Shown here piece by piece: positions 10,296 to 18,326 of a DNA stretch of 30,668 nucleotides. Below the pieces are notes generated by a model. The model was not told the origin of the DNA, did no database searches, and saw nothing but the letters and a program-made list of their open reading frames with translations. Within the stretch, counting starts at the first letter, position 1, and each line of letters begins with the position of its first letter. The position numbers were made by a program, and so were the translations under genes. Origin of the DNA: Chara braunii (taxonomy: Eukaryota > Streptophyta > Charophyceae > Charales > Characeae); NCBI GenBank assembly GCA_003427395.1, contig BFEA01000313.1, positions 22,962 to 53,629 of the forward strand, given 5' to 3'.

Positions 10296-10560
10296 CAGCG
10301 TTTGCTTGAGGATGATAGGTAGTCACATATCGAATTCTGACACCAAATTTGAGAGTGATCCTTCTTACAATCTCATTTCTGAACTCTGATCCTCTGTCTG
10401 AGATAAAGTCTCTGATGAAAGGATACCTGAGATAAACTTCCTCTATCCAGTCAGCCACTTGCTCGGCTGTCTTCCTTTTCAGAGCTATTGCCTCAACATA
10501 TCCAGAGAAATTATCTCTCATGTTCAATATATATCTCATCCCGCCCCTGCCTAATGGCAT
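10296..10560 (-). pseudogene. Element B integrase catalytic core, truncated
   Basis: The first ~88 residues of the frame starting at 10560 are a Ty3/gypsy integrase core: YILNMRDNFSGYVEAIALKR (first Asp), AEQVADWIEEVYLRY, FISDRGSEFRNEIV (second Asp) and VTTYHPQANA. In intact relatives the QAN motif is followed by [LP]-x-E-R, which supplies the catalytic Glu. Here the sequence changes abruptly to Gag at about 10295, so the Glu and the C-terminal half are absent. The matching C-terminal half is found on the opposite strand from 17629. It continues the zinc domain at 10582-10914 after a short frame break. Confidence 0.9.
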
Positions 10561-10581
10561 GGTGATGAGATTTAAATGAAC

Positions 10582-10914
10582 TCAACTTCCCGGCTCTACC
10601 AGGATAGTGGGTAATAAAGGTTCAATCATTCTCGTGGTAGACCTCTTCTGATATAACACACATGATTTACAGAATCTGAAAATCATGTCTCTCATGTCAG
10701 GCCAGAAGTAAAGTTTAACTGTCTTACAGTAGGTTGCTTCAGCGGCTCTGTGGCCACCAGCAACCCCCTCGTGTAGAGCAGCAATTATCTCCAGTTGTCT
10801 TTCTTTGCCACAAACCACTCTTAGTGGAGGCAACCCTCCCTTGTCATCCACGAAGAGGTGACCTCGCTTTAGTCTGAATTTTTTTCTTAAATTCTTACAA
10901 TAATATTCCTTCAA
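10582..10914 (-). pseudogene. Element B integrase N-terminal zinc-binding domain
   Basis: The 110-residue frame contains the HHCC zinc finger of retroviral-type integrases: LHEGVAGGHRAAEATY, then YFWPDMRDMIFRFCKSCVLY. The His pair and the Cys pair are spaced as in the integrase H2C2 family. The upstream part (KKFRLKRGHLFV) is the usual lead-in of Ty3/gypsy integrases. It is followed at lower coordinates by the catalytic core after a stop or frame break near 10570. Minus strand, same direction as B's RT and RNase H. Confidence 0.9.
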
Positions 10915-11456
10915 CCGTTCTTTCTCTATTTTCTCCCCAATCTCTTCGTAAATCTCATCGTACTCTTCAAAGATGAATGATATTTCTTCCTCTTTTTTCT
11001 CACCTTCTTCTTCATTCTTTGAACCAGAGCTTTCTCCAGTCTCATGGGCTGCTACAACTGCCGCATTGATCTTTGCATATCAGTTATTTTGTTCCTCCTT
11101 CTCTTCCTTTTCGAGAATTGATTCATAGACATAGGCATCAGAAATTTATCCCCAACTGTCTCTTTCTTCAGGCCTTAAACTCCACTTACAGGAACTTGGT
11201 ACTTCATAATCTTCATCATCTTTCTCATCCAAAAAATTATCAACCTAAGAAGATTCTTCAATAGTTCCTTCAATATCTTCTTCTTCTTCATTTTTCCTCC
11301 ATTCGATTCGACTTAGACTATCTGCCCTGTTCTTCTCAGTTGGAATCTTTTCCAAGACAAAATCAAAGGTTCAAATGAAGGTTATTCATTTGTTCACTGT
11401 TGAATCCACTTGTTGGTGTTTCTTAATTGCACCAATCACAACAGATGCACCAGTTC
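10915..11456 (-). pseudogene. Element B RNase H-integrase linker
   Basis: The minus strand upstream of the zinc domain remains open for some distance and encodes a strongly acidic, coiled-coil-like linker (for example EEYDEIYEEIGEKIEKERLK, about 10970-10910). Further up it becomes a Glu/Asp-rich stretch broken by stops. The plus-strand Ser/Leu-rich frame over 11073-11264 is its shadow. Confidence 0.55.
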
Positions 11457-11745
11457 TCAGAATGAACCTCCTTCCAAGGATATAGTATCCGAAGCACCTG
11501 AGAAGTGGATAATGATCAACAACTCTTTCCTGAACCGGGTGTAGTCTCTTTCTGTGGAGTTGAGAGTCCTGCTTTCAAACCTTAGATGTCTTTCTCTACC
11601 ATTTTCATCTTTCTGTACGAGTATACCACCCAGAGCAACTGGTCCTCCATCTGCCTCAATGATGAAGGGTCTACCTCCTTCATCATCATAGTAAGGCACT
11701 CCCAACACTACACCACCATCCTTTAATTTTTCCTGCAGAGTTTAT
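11457..11745 (-). pseudogene. Element B RNase H domain
   Basis: The frame at 11457-11708 reads PFIIEADGGPVALGGILVQK, then RFESRTLNSTERDYTRFRKE and LLIIIHF. This is the beginning of a Ty3/gypsy RNase H: the [TE]-D-[AG] catalytic Asp, the GGIL turn and the SRTLN-ER-Y helix carrying the catalytic Glu. The remainder of the domain is frameshifted. The Pol order RT, RNase H, integrase on the minus strand is preserved. Confidence 0.85.
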
Positions 11746-12876
11746 GCAGCAATCTGTCTTTTCTCAGTCCAAGATAAGTCAGCTCCTTGTCTCACCATTT
11801 CTCTTAGAGGTTCTGCAAGGGTAGCAAAATGAGGTATGAAAATCCTCCAGAATCCACAGACACCCAAGAAGCTCCTGACGTCTGTCACCCGCTTGAGGGG
11901 CAGAGACCAGTTCAAAATTTTGTCTATCTTCCTGGGTCGAGGTTCCTACCCTTGGAGAAACATTTGAAGCCTAGAATGATGACCTCTGCTTGAAAGAGAA
12001 GTGACTTTGGTTCACTGGCAGTCAGGTTATACTTCCGAAGTCTCTCTAGGACCAGCTTTACGCCTTCAGCATGCTCCCAGACAAACTTTCTGACGTCATC
12101 CCAACCAAAGTCTCATCTCTTACCATAGGTCGCTTCACAGGATTATCATCAATATAAAGATTAGTTATCTCAGGTAAGATGTCCTGCATGACTTTGATCA
12201 TATCCCTTTAAACCACCGCCAGACCATTAGTCCAACCTTAAGGTGTGCATGACAGTCAATGGTCGATTGGTGGGATCAATGGGAAACTGATCATAGCCAG
12301 AATATAAATCAATCAAATAATAAATGCATCGACTAGCAAAGGATTCAGAAAGGAAATCAGCATTAGGAAGACTACCTTCATCACGTACCGTTACTGAGTT
12401 GAGCTTCTGAAAATTATGTATCCATCTCAGTCCACCCTCTGGTTTCCAAAAGCAAAACAAGTGGTTAGCATATGGTCCATCAGCAGGTTCAACAACATTA
12501 AATGCAATCTTCTTGTCAAGGTACTTCACTACTTCTGCTTCTTCTTTCAGGGCATACTTCGTTGGTTTGTCATTCCATGGAGTGTGATTAACTGTCCAAA
12601 TTTTTGCCATCTTAATCATATCCACATCCAACCGCCATTTTTTTCATCATTAAAGGAGAATGCACCAGAGAACTCTTGACACACTTTGAAGATATATTCC
12701 TTCTCTTTAGGCAAGATAAATTGATCAGAGTATATCTTCATCATGTCAAACGTTTCCCTGGTGACTCTATTCCCAAACTTCGCAGATTCTCTTAATGCCT
12801 TGATAATTCTCCTTTCTTTTTCCAGTGTCTCGTCATAATCCTTTTCTATAAGTACTGCCACTGGGTTTTTCTTCAC
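11746..12876 (-). pseudogene. Element B reverse transcriptase, fragmented
   Basis: Two overlapping frames (12616-12876 and 12227-12631) cover the fingers and palm: ANHLFCFWKPEGGLRWIHNF, KLNSVTVRDEG, YYLIDLYSGYDQFPI and PLTVMH. This fits the subgroup that reads LRWIQDLQ-LN-VT and DMY-G-D in other Gypsy elements. Downstream, after a frameshift, the minus strand gives LYIDDNPVKRP near 12155-12120, an intact YxDD box (YIDD). Between 12120 and 11750 the thumb is broken by many stops. The gene is a fossil, but unlike element A its catalytic box is conserved. Confidence 0.85.
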
Positions 12877-12996
12877 TCTCTTAGGCTTGTATTTTCTCTT
12901 TGACCCAGTGGTTATTTTCCTAAAAAAATATGAGTTGATGCAAACTTTAATTTCATTTTCCCACCTTTGGGAGTCTCAATAACCTTCTTAAAGGCT

Positions 12997-13560
12997 TCAA
13001 TCTGCCCATCTTCGTCTTTGAACTTTTATCATCTTTGAAATCTGATTAATATCAACTGAGACTTTCTCCTTAAATTCTTGTTTGTCTTTCCCTTTTATTT
13101 TTCTTATCTTATCAGCAGACTCTTCCCTTCTAATTGAGTTAGTTGATATTTTGTGTTTGTGATGATAAGCCGGACAAACCATGAAGGTATGTTCTTGTGC
13201 AGTTTCCGGGTCTTGCAGACTGATCCAAAATGACCCTTCATGACTGAAGAACTGGACAACCTCCATCTTGTGTAAGAACGGAGTGCCCAGAATACAGTCA
13301 TTGTCCAAGTCTGGTATTACGAACCCCAATAGCTCGACTGCCATCATCCCAACTCTAATAGGCAAATTAACAATAAATCCTATCACGAAGAGTTCTCCAG
13401 CAATATTGCTTAGCATTTGCATCGCAGGCCTATCAGTAGCCAGGTCACAGGCTTCCATTGCCTTCTGGTCTATAGATATGCAACTGTTCAGGCCAATGGT
13501 TTTCGCGTGCATTGTGTCATTCTCATCTGATGTCCAGGACCTTCGTGTTCGCCTTAAAGT
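12997..13560 (-). pseudogene. Element B aspartic protease (retropepsin), N-terminally truncated
   Basis: The 171-residue frame (12997-13512) has the C-terminal half of a retropepsin: NLPIRVGMMAVELLGFVIPD followed by NDCILGTPFLHKM, where I-L-G-[TM]-P-[FW]-L is the family signature. A Lys-rich linker (RKIKGKDKQEFKEKV) leads towards RT. The active-site D-[ST]-G should lie upstream of 13512, but the minus strand there shows no such motif, and no Gag of this family follows. Element B is therefore cut within its protease near 13560-13640. The ATG at 13512 is not a true start. Confidence 0.75.
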
Positions 13561-13640
13561 TATTGGCGGCCTTGTGGGAGAAGAGTTAGAATGCGACCGT
13601 GACGATGTGAAGAGGACAACTGTTGTTTAACAATGAATTT

Positions 13641-14018
13641 GTCTGTTTTGGATGATGCCACACCATTGATATGAGGCCTTGGTCTACGCATTTTGTTGAA
13701 CAACCCACGAAAGAAGGGTTCAAATTATGAGGTGACACTTGCTATGAAGAGTGCAAATGATGTTGCTTGTCGTTCATGCTTTGTCCGCGCTCTGATTACT
13801 TTGTGGTTAATTATGGGAACTAGTTGTGAGTATGGTGATGCGATTATGTTTGCGATGACTCTTCAGTAGGAACAATGTGGTGCTTTGTATCAGTGCTATC
13901 TCCTTTGGTCAGCGGTTGTTTTATGACCGATTGTGCCGCTTAGCTATGTGCAGCATGCCTCTAGCTGCCCTGGCCTAAGCTAGGGCTATCTGGCTATTTT
14001 GCTTGTTTGCCCTGTGGG
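13641..14018. other. Unassigned spacer, possible U3 of the A-family LTR
   Basis: No coding sequence. It lies between the truncated protease of B and the recognisable LTR at 14019, and in LTR logic would be the U3 side, but it does not resemble the U3-side sequence of the other LTR copy (4234 onward). A short inverted repeat TGAACAACCC/GGGTTCA occurs near 13694-13720. Confidence 0.4.
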
Positions 14019-14308
14019 ACCACGTCGTGGCCTGACCCCATAGGCCATGTGCTCATTCAGTCCAGTCCAGTACTTCCCGGTACTGTTGTCGGTACCAGAC
14101 CATTCCATTCTAGTCCAGTCGGTCTGTTGGGGGTATAAACGAACTGCAGTCTGTTTTCAGTCTCCTTCTTCATTTGCACAATTTGGAGTACGTGCGTGTT
14201 GAGTCTGCGTCAGATTTGTGTTGTCTCATCCAACTCCATCTCCATCTCTCTCATCCTCATCCCTTCATCTTGATCCTAACAGACCGCCATCCCGACGGGT
14301 TCGTCGCA
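14019..14308 (+). mobile_element. LTR copy of the A family (plus orientation, 5' LTR position)
   Basis: This aligns with the reverse complement of 3945-4233 over its whole length and ends in CA at 14308. A primer-binding-site-like sequence starts two bases later, which places this copy as a 5' LTR reading to the right. Its orientation is opposite to that of A's 3' LTR at 3945, which is unexpected for one element and is explained if 10295-17629 has been inverted. Possible signals inside include the GGGGTATAAACG string near 14130, which could be a TATA box. Confidence 0.75.
14130..14140 (+). promoter_or_regulatory. Possible TATA box in the LTR
   Basis: GGGTATAAACG lies about 170 bp before the LTR end, a reasonable position for an RNA polymerase II TATA box with transcription starting at R. 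The equivalent position in the other LTR copy reads TTATACGTGCAG in minus orientation at about 4121, so it is not well conserved. Weak evidence. Confidence 0.35.
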
Positions 14309-14309
14309 C

Positions 14310-14321
14310 TGGTATAAGAGC
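14310..14321 (+). promoter_or_regulatory. Primer binding site, tRNA-iMet type
   Basis: TGGTATAAGAGC matches 11 of 12 bases of the plant retrotransposon PBS TGGTATCAGAGC, complementary to the 3' end of initiator tRNA-Met. It begins two bases after the LTR's terminal CA, as expected for the minus-strand cDNA primer site. Confidence 0.8.
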
Positions 14322-14370
14322 GGGAACGATTTATGTTCACACCCATCCCTCCCCACAAGGTAGCACAAGC

Positions 14371-14575
14371 GTTGCAATCACGAACAACGAGAAAAAATGG
14401 GAGAAACAGCAACTGCAGAGGTGTCGCAGTGGGAGAATCCGACACATGTCATGCAAAAAAAAATAAAAAATGACGCGCGTCTGTGTGCGTTACAATCCCG
14501 TGCAACGGGTAAAAACGGAAGAAACAACAGTTGCAGAGGTGTCGCAGTTCGAGAATCTGACACGAACAGGAAATA
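14371..14575. repeat. 118-bp direct duplication in the leader
   Basis: Two imperfect copies begin at 14371 and 14489. Both contain GTT[GA]CAATC, a GAGAAACA or GAAGAAACAAC string, and then TGCAGAGGTGTCGCAGT and GAGAAT-[CT]GACAC. They lie in the untranslated leader just after the PBS. Confidence 0.8.
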
Positions 14576-14630
14576 AGTGACACATATCTGCGTGCGTGGA
14601 CAAGCGCCAAGGCCACCGCACGAGCGCGCG

Positions 14631-14654
14631 CCCCGCGCCCCGCGCCCCGCGCCC
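14631..14654 (-). repeat. CCCCGCG heptamer run, G-quadruplex-forming on the minus strand
   Basis: Four C tracts (4, 4, 4 and 3 bases) are separated by identical GCG loops, so the complementary strand has the pattern G3 to G4 with 3-nt loops, a strong G-quadruplex consensus. It occurs in the leader between the duplicated block and the second PBS-like site. Confidence 0.75.
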
Positions 14655-14820
14655 ACATTACAAATGTGAAGATCCAGGATGGATGATGCTGATAGGGTCT
14701 GAACTTAGGTCGTTGCTGCTTATGCGCGAACGTGACTAGTGATGTAATATAATGGCCAAAGCCACAATATAAGTTGATATCGTGACACGTTGGTGTTGAA
14801 GAGTACCACAACAACTATTT

Positions 14821-14853
14821 CCCCCGCCCTGCCCCGGCCCGTCCCCGCCCTCC
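14821..14853 (-). repeat. Second C-tract cluster, possible G-quadruplex on the minus strand
   Basis: Repeated CCC/CCCC tracts with loops of 1-6 bases (CCCCCGCCCTGCCCCGGCCC and on) fit a G-quadruplex pattern on the other strand. It lies about 170 bp after the first cluster. An uninterrupted C-run follows near 14895-14906. Confidence 0.6.
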
Positions 14854-15138
14854 TGTCGGTGAGTGGCGAGCAGCAAGTGAAATGACAACTATTCCCCCCC
14901 CCCCCTCGTCGTGGCTGTTGCCGCTTGCTGGCTGCCTGCAGTGCCACATATCGGCCTGTTGAGGATCTTGAAGACCCCCTTAGCTATGGGGCTGCACTAT
15001 AGTGGCATCTGGGTGGTTGATCAAGATCTCAACCAACCCCAGATTATCATTATTATTTCTTTTATTGCTGCGGTAGCAGGCGAACGACACCCTGAAAGTG
15101 AAGATCCTGTAGATCTTGGTAGTGTTCTCTACTCTTGG

Positions 15139-15168
15139 CCACCCAACAGTTTGGTATAAGCTTCCTAC
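15139..15168 (+). promoter_or_regulatory. Second PBS-like site after a CA end
   Basis: ACCCAACA (ending 15148) is followed by GT and then TGGTATAAGCTTCC. Plant elements commonly read TGGTATCAGAGCTTCC here, so this resembles an LTR end plus a PBS with a small deletion. It is 842 bp after the first PBS. It may mark a second, nested LTR (some or all of 14322-15148) or a chance match. Confidence 0.5.
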
Positions 15169-15768
15169 TCACTGACCTCCTTTCCCCCAACCCCTTTTCT
15201 CTCCCCCCTTCCATCATCTAGCCATTTTTTCTAACTCTATTACTACTCGGTCATCCTACCTCACTTTTCTGTCTTCTTTTCCCTATTTCTCTCCTCTTCC
15301 TCCCACAGTTCTCTCATACCCTTCCCTCTTCACTCATCTTCCATCATCTTTTTCTCCCTTCTCCTCCTTACTTGCTCTCTTCCACTAATATTTTATTTTG
15401 TTCTCCACCTTTCCCATCCATTTCTCTCTCATTCTCTCACCCAACTCTCCCCCTTCCCTCCCCTATCTACCATCCCATCATTTCCCCCCCTTCCCACTTC
15501 AATCTTTTTATTTTTCTCACCTATTTCTCTCTTTCTTCATCACTTTTTCATTCCCCCCCCCAATTTTAAATTTTTATGTTTTTTTTCTTTTGTCTTTCTC
15601 TTTGATTTAAATTTTTTTTTTTTTCTCAAAAAATTCAAACTACCTTGTTCCCTACTTCTCTTCTCATTTTTTGATTTATTTATTTTCTGTTTTTATTTAT
15701 GCCGAAAATTTGAATTTTGTTGTGGCACCTCTATACCTTGTACGGACTTAGTTATTTTTGCTATCGGC
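15169..15768 (+). other. CT-rich leader, no gene
   Basis: Long pyrimidine-rich sequence (CTCTTCC, CCCTTCC, TTTTTTTT) between the second PBS-like site and the hairpin repeats. Plus-strand frames at 15372-15610 are Ser/Phe/Pro-rich products of this composition and are not genes. Long untranslated leaders are common in large plant LTR elements. Confidence 0.5.
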
Positions 15769-16162
15769 GCACATTTTAACCCCTTCGGGGTAACGAAGTG
15801 TAGCCAGAATTTTCTCTTTTCTCCCTACTTTATTCTTCCAGCACAATTTGACCCCTTGGGGGTAGCGAAATGTTGGCAAAACTTTTCCATTTTGCTTAGT
15901 CATTCTTTTTTACAGCACACTTCGACCCCATGGGGGTAANGAAATGCTGTCAAAATTAAAAAAATAAAAATAAAAATAAAAAATTTAAAATTTTATTTTC
16001 TCTTCACTCTCTTCCACATCCTCATTTCTTATTTCTTTATTTATTTTATTATGAAAATTTTAATTTGTTGCATTGTAAAACTTAGTGTGTTTTTCCTGGT
16101 CTTTCCTTCCTCTTGGCATATTTTTGACCCCGTGGGGAGTAGGGAAATGTTAACGAAAATTC
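15769..16162 (+). repeat. Four leader repeats, each centred on a CCCC-NN-GGGG hairpin
   Basis: Units start at about 15769, 15841, 15915 and 16115. Each reads roughly GCACATTTTGACCCC-NN(N)-GGGG-TA-CGAAATGTTG-CAAAATT. The hairpin cores are CCCCTTCGGGG (15780), ACCCCTTGGGGGT (15851), ACCCCATGGGGGT (15925) and ACCCCGTGGGG (16127). The first three are 72 and 74 bp apart. The core stays self-complementary although its loop varies, which hints at RNA structure, for example packaging or dimerisation of the element's RNA. That role is inference. An undetermined base (N) sits at 15940. Confidence 0.8.
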
Positions 16163-16899
16163 AAAAAAAAATTAAAAAATAAATATATTTTTCTCATCTC
16201 AATTTTTGTTTATTTATTTATTTATTTTCGAGGCTACCAGAGTGGCCAGGGGTCACTTGCCCGGCCGAGCCAAAAAGGATAAAGAAATAGAAAATAAATT
16301 TTATTTTAAAATATTATTTTATATTTTAAATTTGGTAAAGAATTTCGATCTCAACCTGATACAAAAGTTGTTCAATTTATTTTTCTCCATAACGTAGTTT
16401 TTTTTCAGATTTTTTGGATTTGTTGCTGGGACCTTCCCATGTCCTTGCACGGGCTGGCCACTCGGGACTCAGGCGGTCCGACTGGTAGCTTAGTTTATTT
16501 TACAAATATTTTTTTTTATTTTTATGTCGAAAATTCAGTATCTATTTATTTTTATTTCCCCATTCTCTCCATGATTTTTATTCTCTTTCTTGATTTGGTC
16601 GCCGCTACTCTACCCTAACCCCCAAACTCCGGTTAGTTTTTTTTAGGGGTTTTCTAGGGTTTAGGGTCCTCCTAACGCCCCACCTTTCTCGACTCCCCTC
16701 TTCGGGCACCTTGGACTTGAACGGATCATCTCCTTTCGACTGACTTCACACCACCCTCTCACGCGCGACCCGCTGGTCACGGAGCGAGCCAACTCACGAC
16801 TAGCCACTTCGCTCCCACGGTCTCCTTCCTCTTACCGGTGGACTCCTTTCCCCACACACAAACCCATCTCTTTCCCCACTTCTTTCTCCACCTCCCATC
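16163..16899 (+). other. Leader upstream of the Gag start, no gene
   Basis: AT-rich sequence with ATTT runs (16200-16230, 16300-16390), followed by a more GC-balanced stretch. CTAGGGTTTAGGG at about 16650-16665 resembles the plant telobox, but a single copy carries little weight. No reading frame resembles a known domain. Confidence 0.45.
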
Positions 16900-17628
16900 A
16901 TGTCTACCCCCATCCCTCCACCATACACGGACTAGAGCACACCCGAGGAGATCATTGAGGCGCCATCCAACTCCCAGACTCCCTTTCAGCCAACGGTCCT
17001 CGGTCAGGCCCCTACAAACCTTGAGATCGTTCTTGCGGCCCTCCTTTGCACCTATGCAAGCGCGACTCGATGATCTTGTACCCATGCAAACACAACTTAA
17101 TGTGCTCGCCCTTGACGTTCACCGCCTTAACGGTTCTCCTCATCATTCTCCCCACCGCTCCCACACTCCATCCCCTACTGGCTCCCAGTTCGGTTCCCCA
17201 TGACTTTAGATACAGAGGTGTGGTGGTTCCTTCTCCCCCGCGGATTAGGCCCAACACTCCTCCTCCACAGTGGTGAGCGTTGTTGCCGCTCAGACCACCC
17301 CGTCTGTTGAGGCCTCTGCCGCCCCAGCTGCTTCGGCCATTCTAGTAGGCGCTGCTACCCAGATACTAGTATCTGGCCATACAATATTATCTACCCATCC
17401 CAATGTTGTTTACCAGCTTTCCGCACCGGTCACAACATTACGGCTCGGAGTTCATCCTCCTTCCCCTGTCTCCTCACTCCCACCTCCGGGCACCCTACAA
17501 TTCGTCACTCCCCCCCCACTAGAATACCCTCTCCGACTCCTCCACCTCCAACCCTACACACCCAGTGAGTGGCTACCTTGCAGGCCACCATGGCGCAGAT
17601 ATAGGCGGAGATACTCACCTTGACTCTG
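16900..17628 (+). pseudogene. Gag N-terminal region (probable missing half of element A Gag)
   Basis: An ATG at 16900 starts MSTPIPPPYTD, then a stop, then STPEEIIEAPSNSQTPF and TNLEIVLAALL. After a frameshift comes MQARLDDLVPMQTQLNVLAL, a short amphipathic coiled-coil stretch. A Pro/Ser-rich spacer follows (17210-17580), and the sequence reaches MAQI-stop-AEILTLTL at 17591-17628. This order (short N-tail, coiled coil, Pro-rich linker) is usual before a Gypsy capsid, but no capsid follows: the sequence switches to integrase at about 17629. The capsid of element A on the other strand starts without this N-terminus at 10295. Confidence 0.6.
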
Positions 17629-18255
17629 AAAGATTCATTGACCAAGTGGTGTGAAGGAAATCTCAGTAACTGGTCAAAAGTACTAAGAGTTGCTGTCTAT
17701 GCTGACAACATTACTGTTAAGAGGACTACTGGTTATGCTCCATTTACCCTGTGGTATGGTCGATATGCTACCTTGCCTATTGAGAACATTGTCAAAACAT
17801 TGTGAAGTCAAGAGAGTGACAGAGACTATTTTATTTCATAGCTCCTCCAAATCAGAATGAGACAAATATCAGAGGTTGACCAGACAGTAATGGATGTTGC
17901 AGAGAGAATGACAACCAGCAGGCTGTCAGATCAAGAAAAATGGAACAAGAAGAGATACGTAAGGAAAGAGAAATTGAAGGTTAGTGACGTTGTTCTTCTA
18001 TTCGACAGTTCTTTAAAGACTCAGTGGACTAAACGGTTGGAGCCTAGGTGGCTTGGTCCTTACAGGATTACAGATGAGGCAGAGAGCAAAGTCTATGAGA
18101 TTTCAGAGTTGGATGGCTCAAGAGTTCATGACATGGTATCAGGGTCAAGACTTCGTAAGTTCATCTTCAGAGATCTTGACCTAGTTCCCATAATGACCGG
18201 GAAGAAAGGAAAGAAAGGACAGCCATCTAGTAAGAAGCCAGTTCAAAAAAACTGA
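17629..18255 (+). pseudogene. Ty3/gypsy integrase C-terminal half (probable missing half of element B)
   Basis: One frame, interrupted only by TGA at 17803 and TAG at 17839, encodes KDSLTKWCEGNLSNWSKVLR, then ADNITVKRTTGYAPFTLWYG, RQISEVDQTVMDVAERM, KVSDVVLLFDSSLKTQW, RWLGPYRITDEAES and VSGSRLRKFIFRDL. These are the integrase segments that follow the catalytic Glu, ending in the GPY/F module (WLGPYRI). There is no start codon, RT or catalytic core on this strand before it, and the first residues fit directly after the YHPQANA at which element B's core is cut (10296). No chromodomain is visible; a Lys-rich tail ends the frame. Confidence 0.9.
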
Positions 18256-18326
18256 GAGTGCTTTAGGAGGGATTCCTACAATGACCTAGTTCTCCGCCAC
18301 GGTTTTATGTTTCCTACCTCCGCCGG
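18256..18326. other. Junction between integrase fragment and element C
   Basis: About 70 bp join the plus-strand integrase fragment to the minus-strand Gag-protease of element C. GAGGGATTCC occurs at 18267-18276 and again at 18330-18339, just inside C. Neither B's 3' LTR nor C's pol is present. Confidence 0.5.

Noticed and set aside
9859-10560. A natural integrase-Gag fusion protein
   Set aside because: The open frame crosses the rearrangement joint by chance: the domains are in impossible order and both are truncated at the same base.
13512-13640. Protease active site of element B
   Set aside because: No D-[ST]-G motif could be found in any minus-strand frame upstream of 13512.
15372-15610. 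Phe/Ser/Pro-rich ORFs with apparent hydrophobic segments
   Set aside because: Products of the CT-rich leader composition, not membrane proteins.
16640-16670. Interstitial telomere repeat
   Set aside because: Only one to two TTTAGGG-like copies; too short to call.
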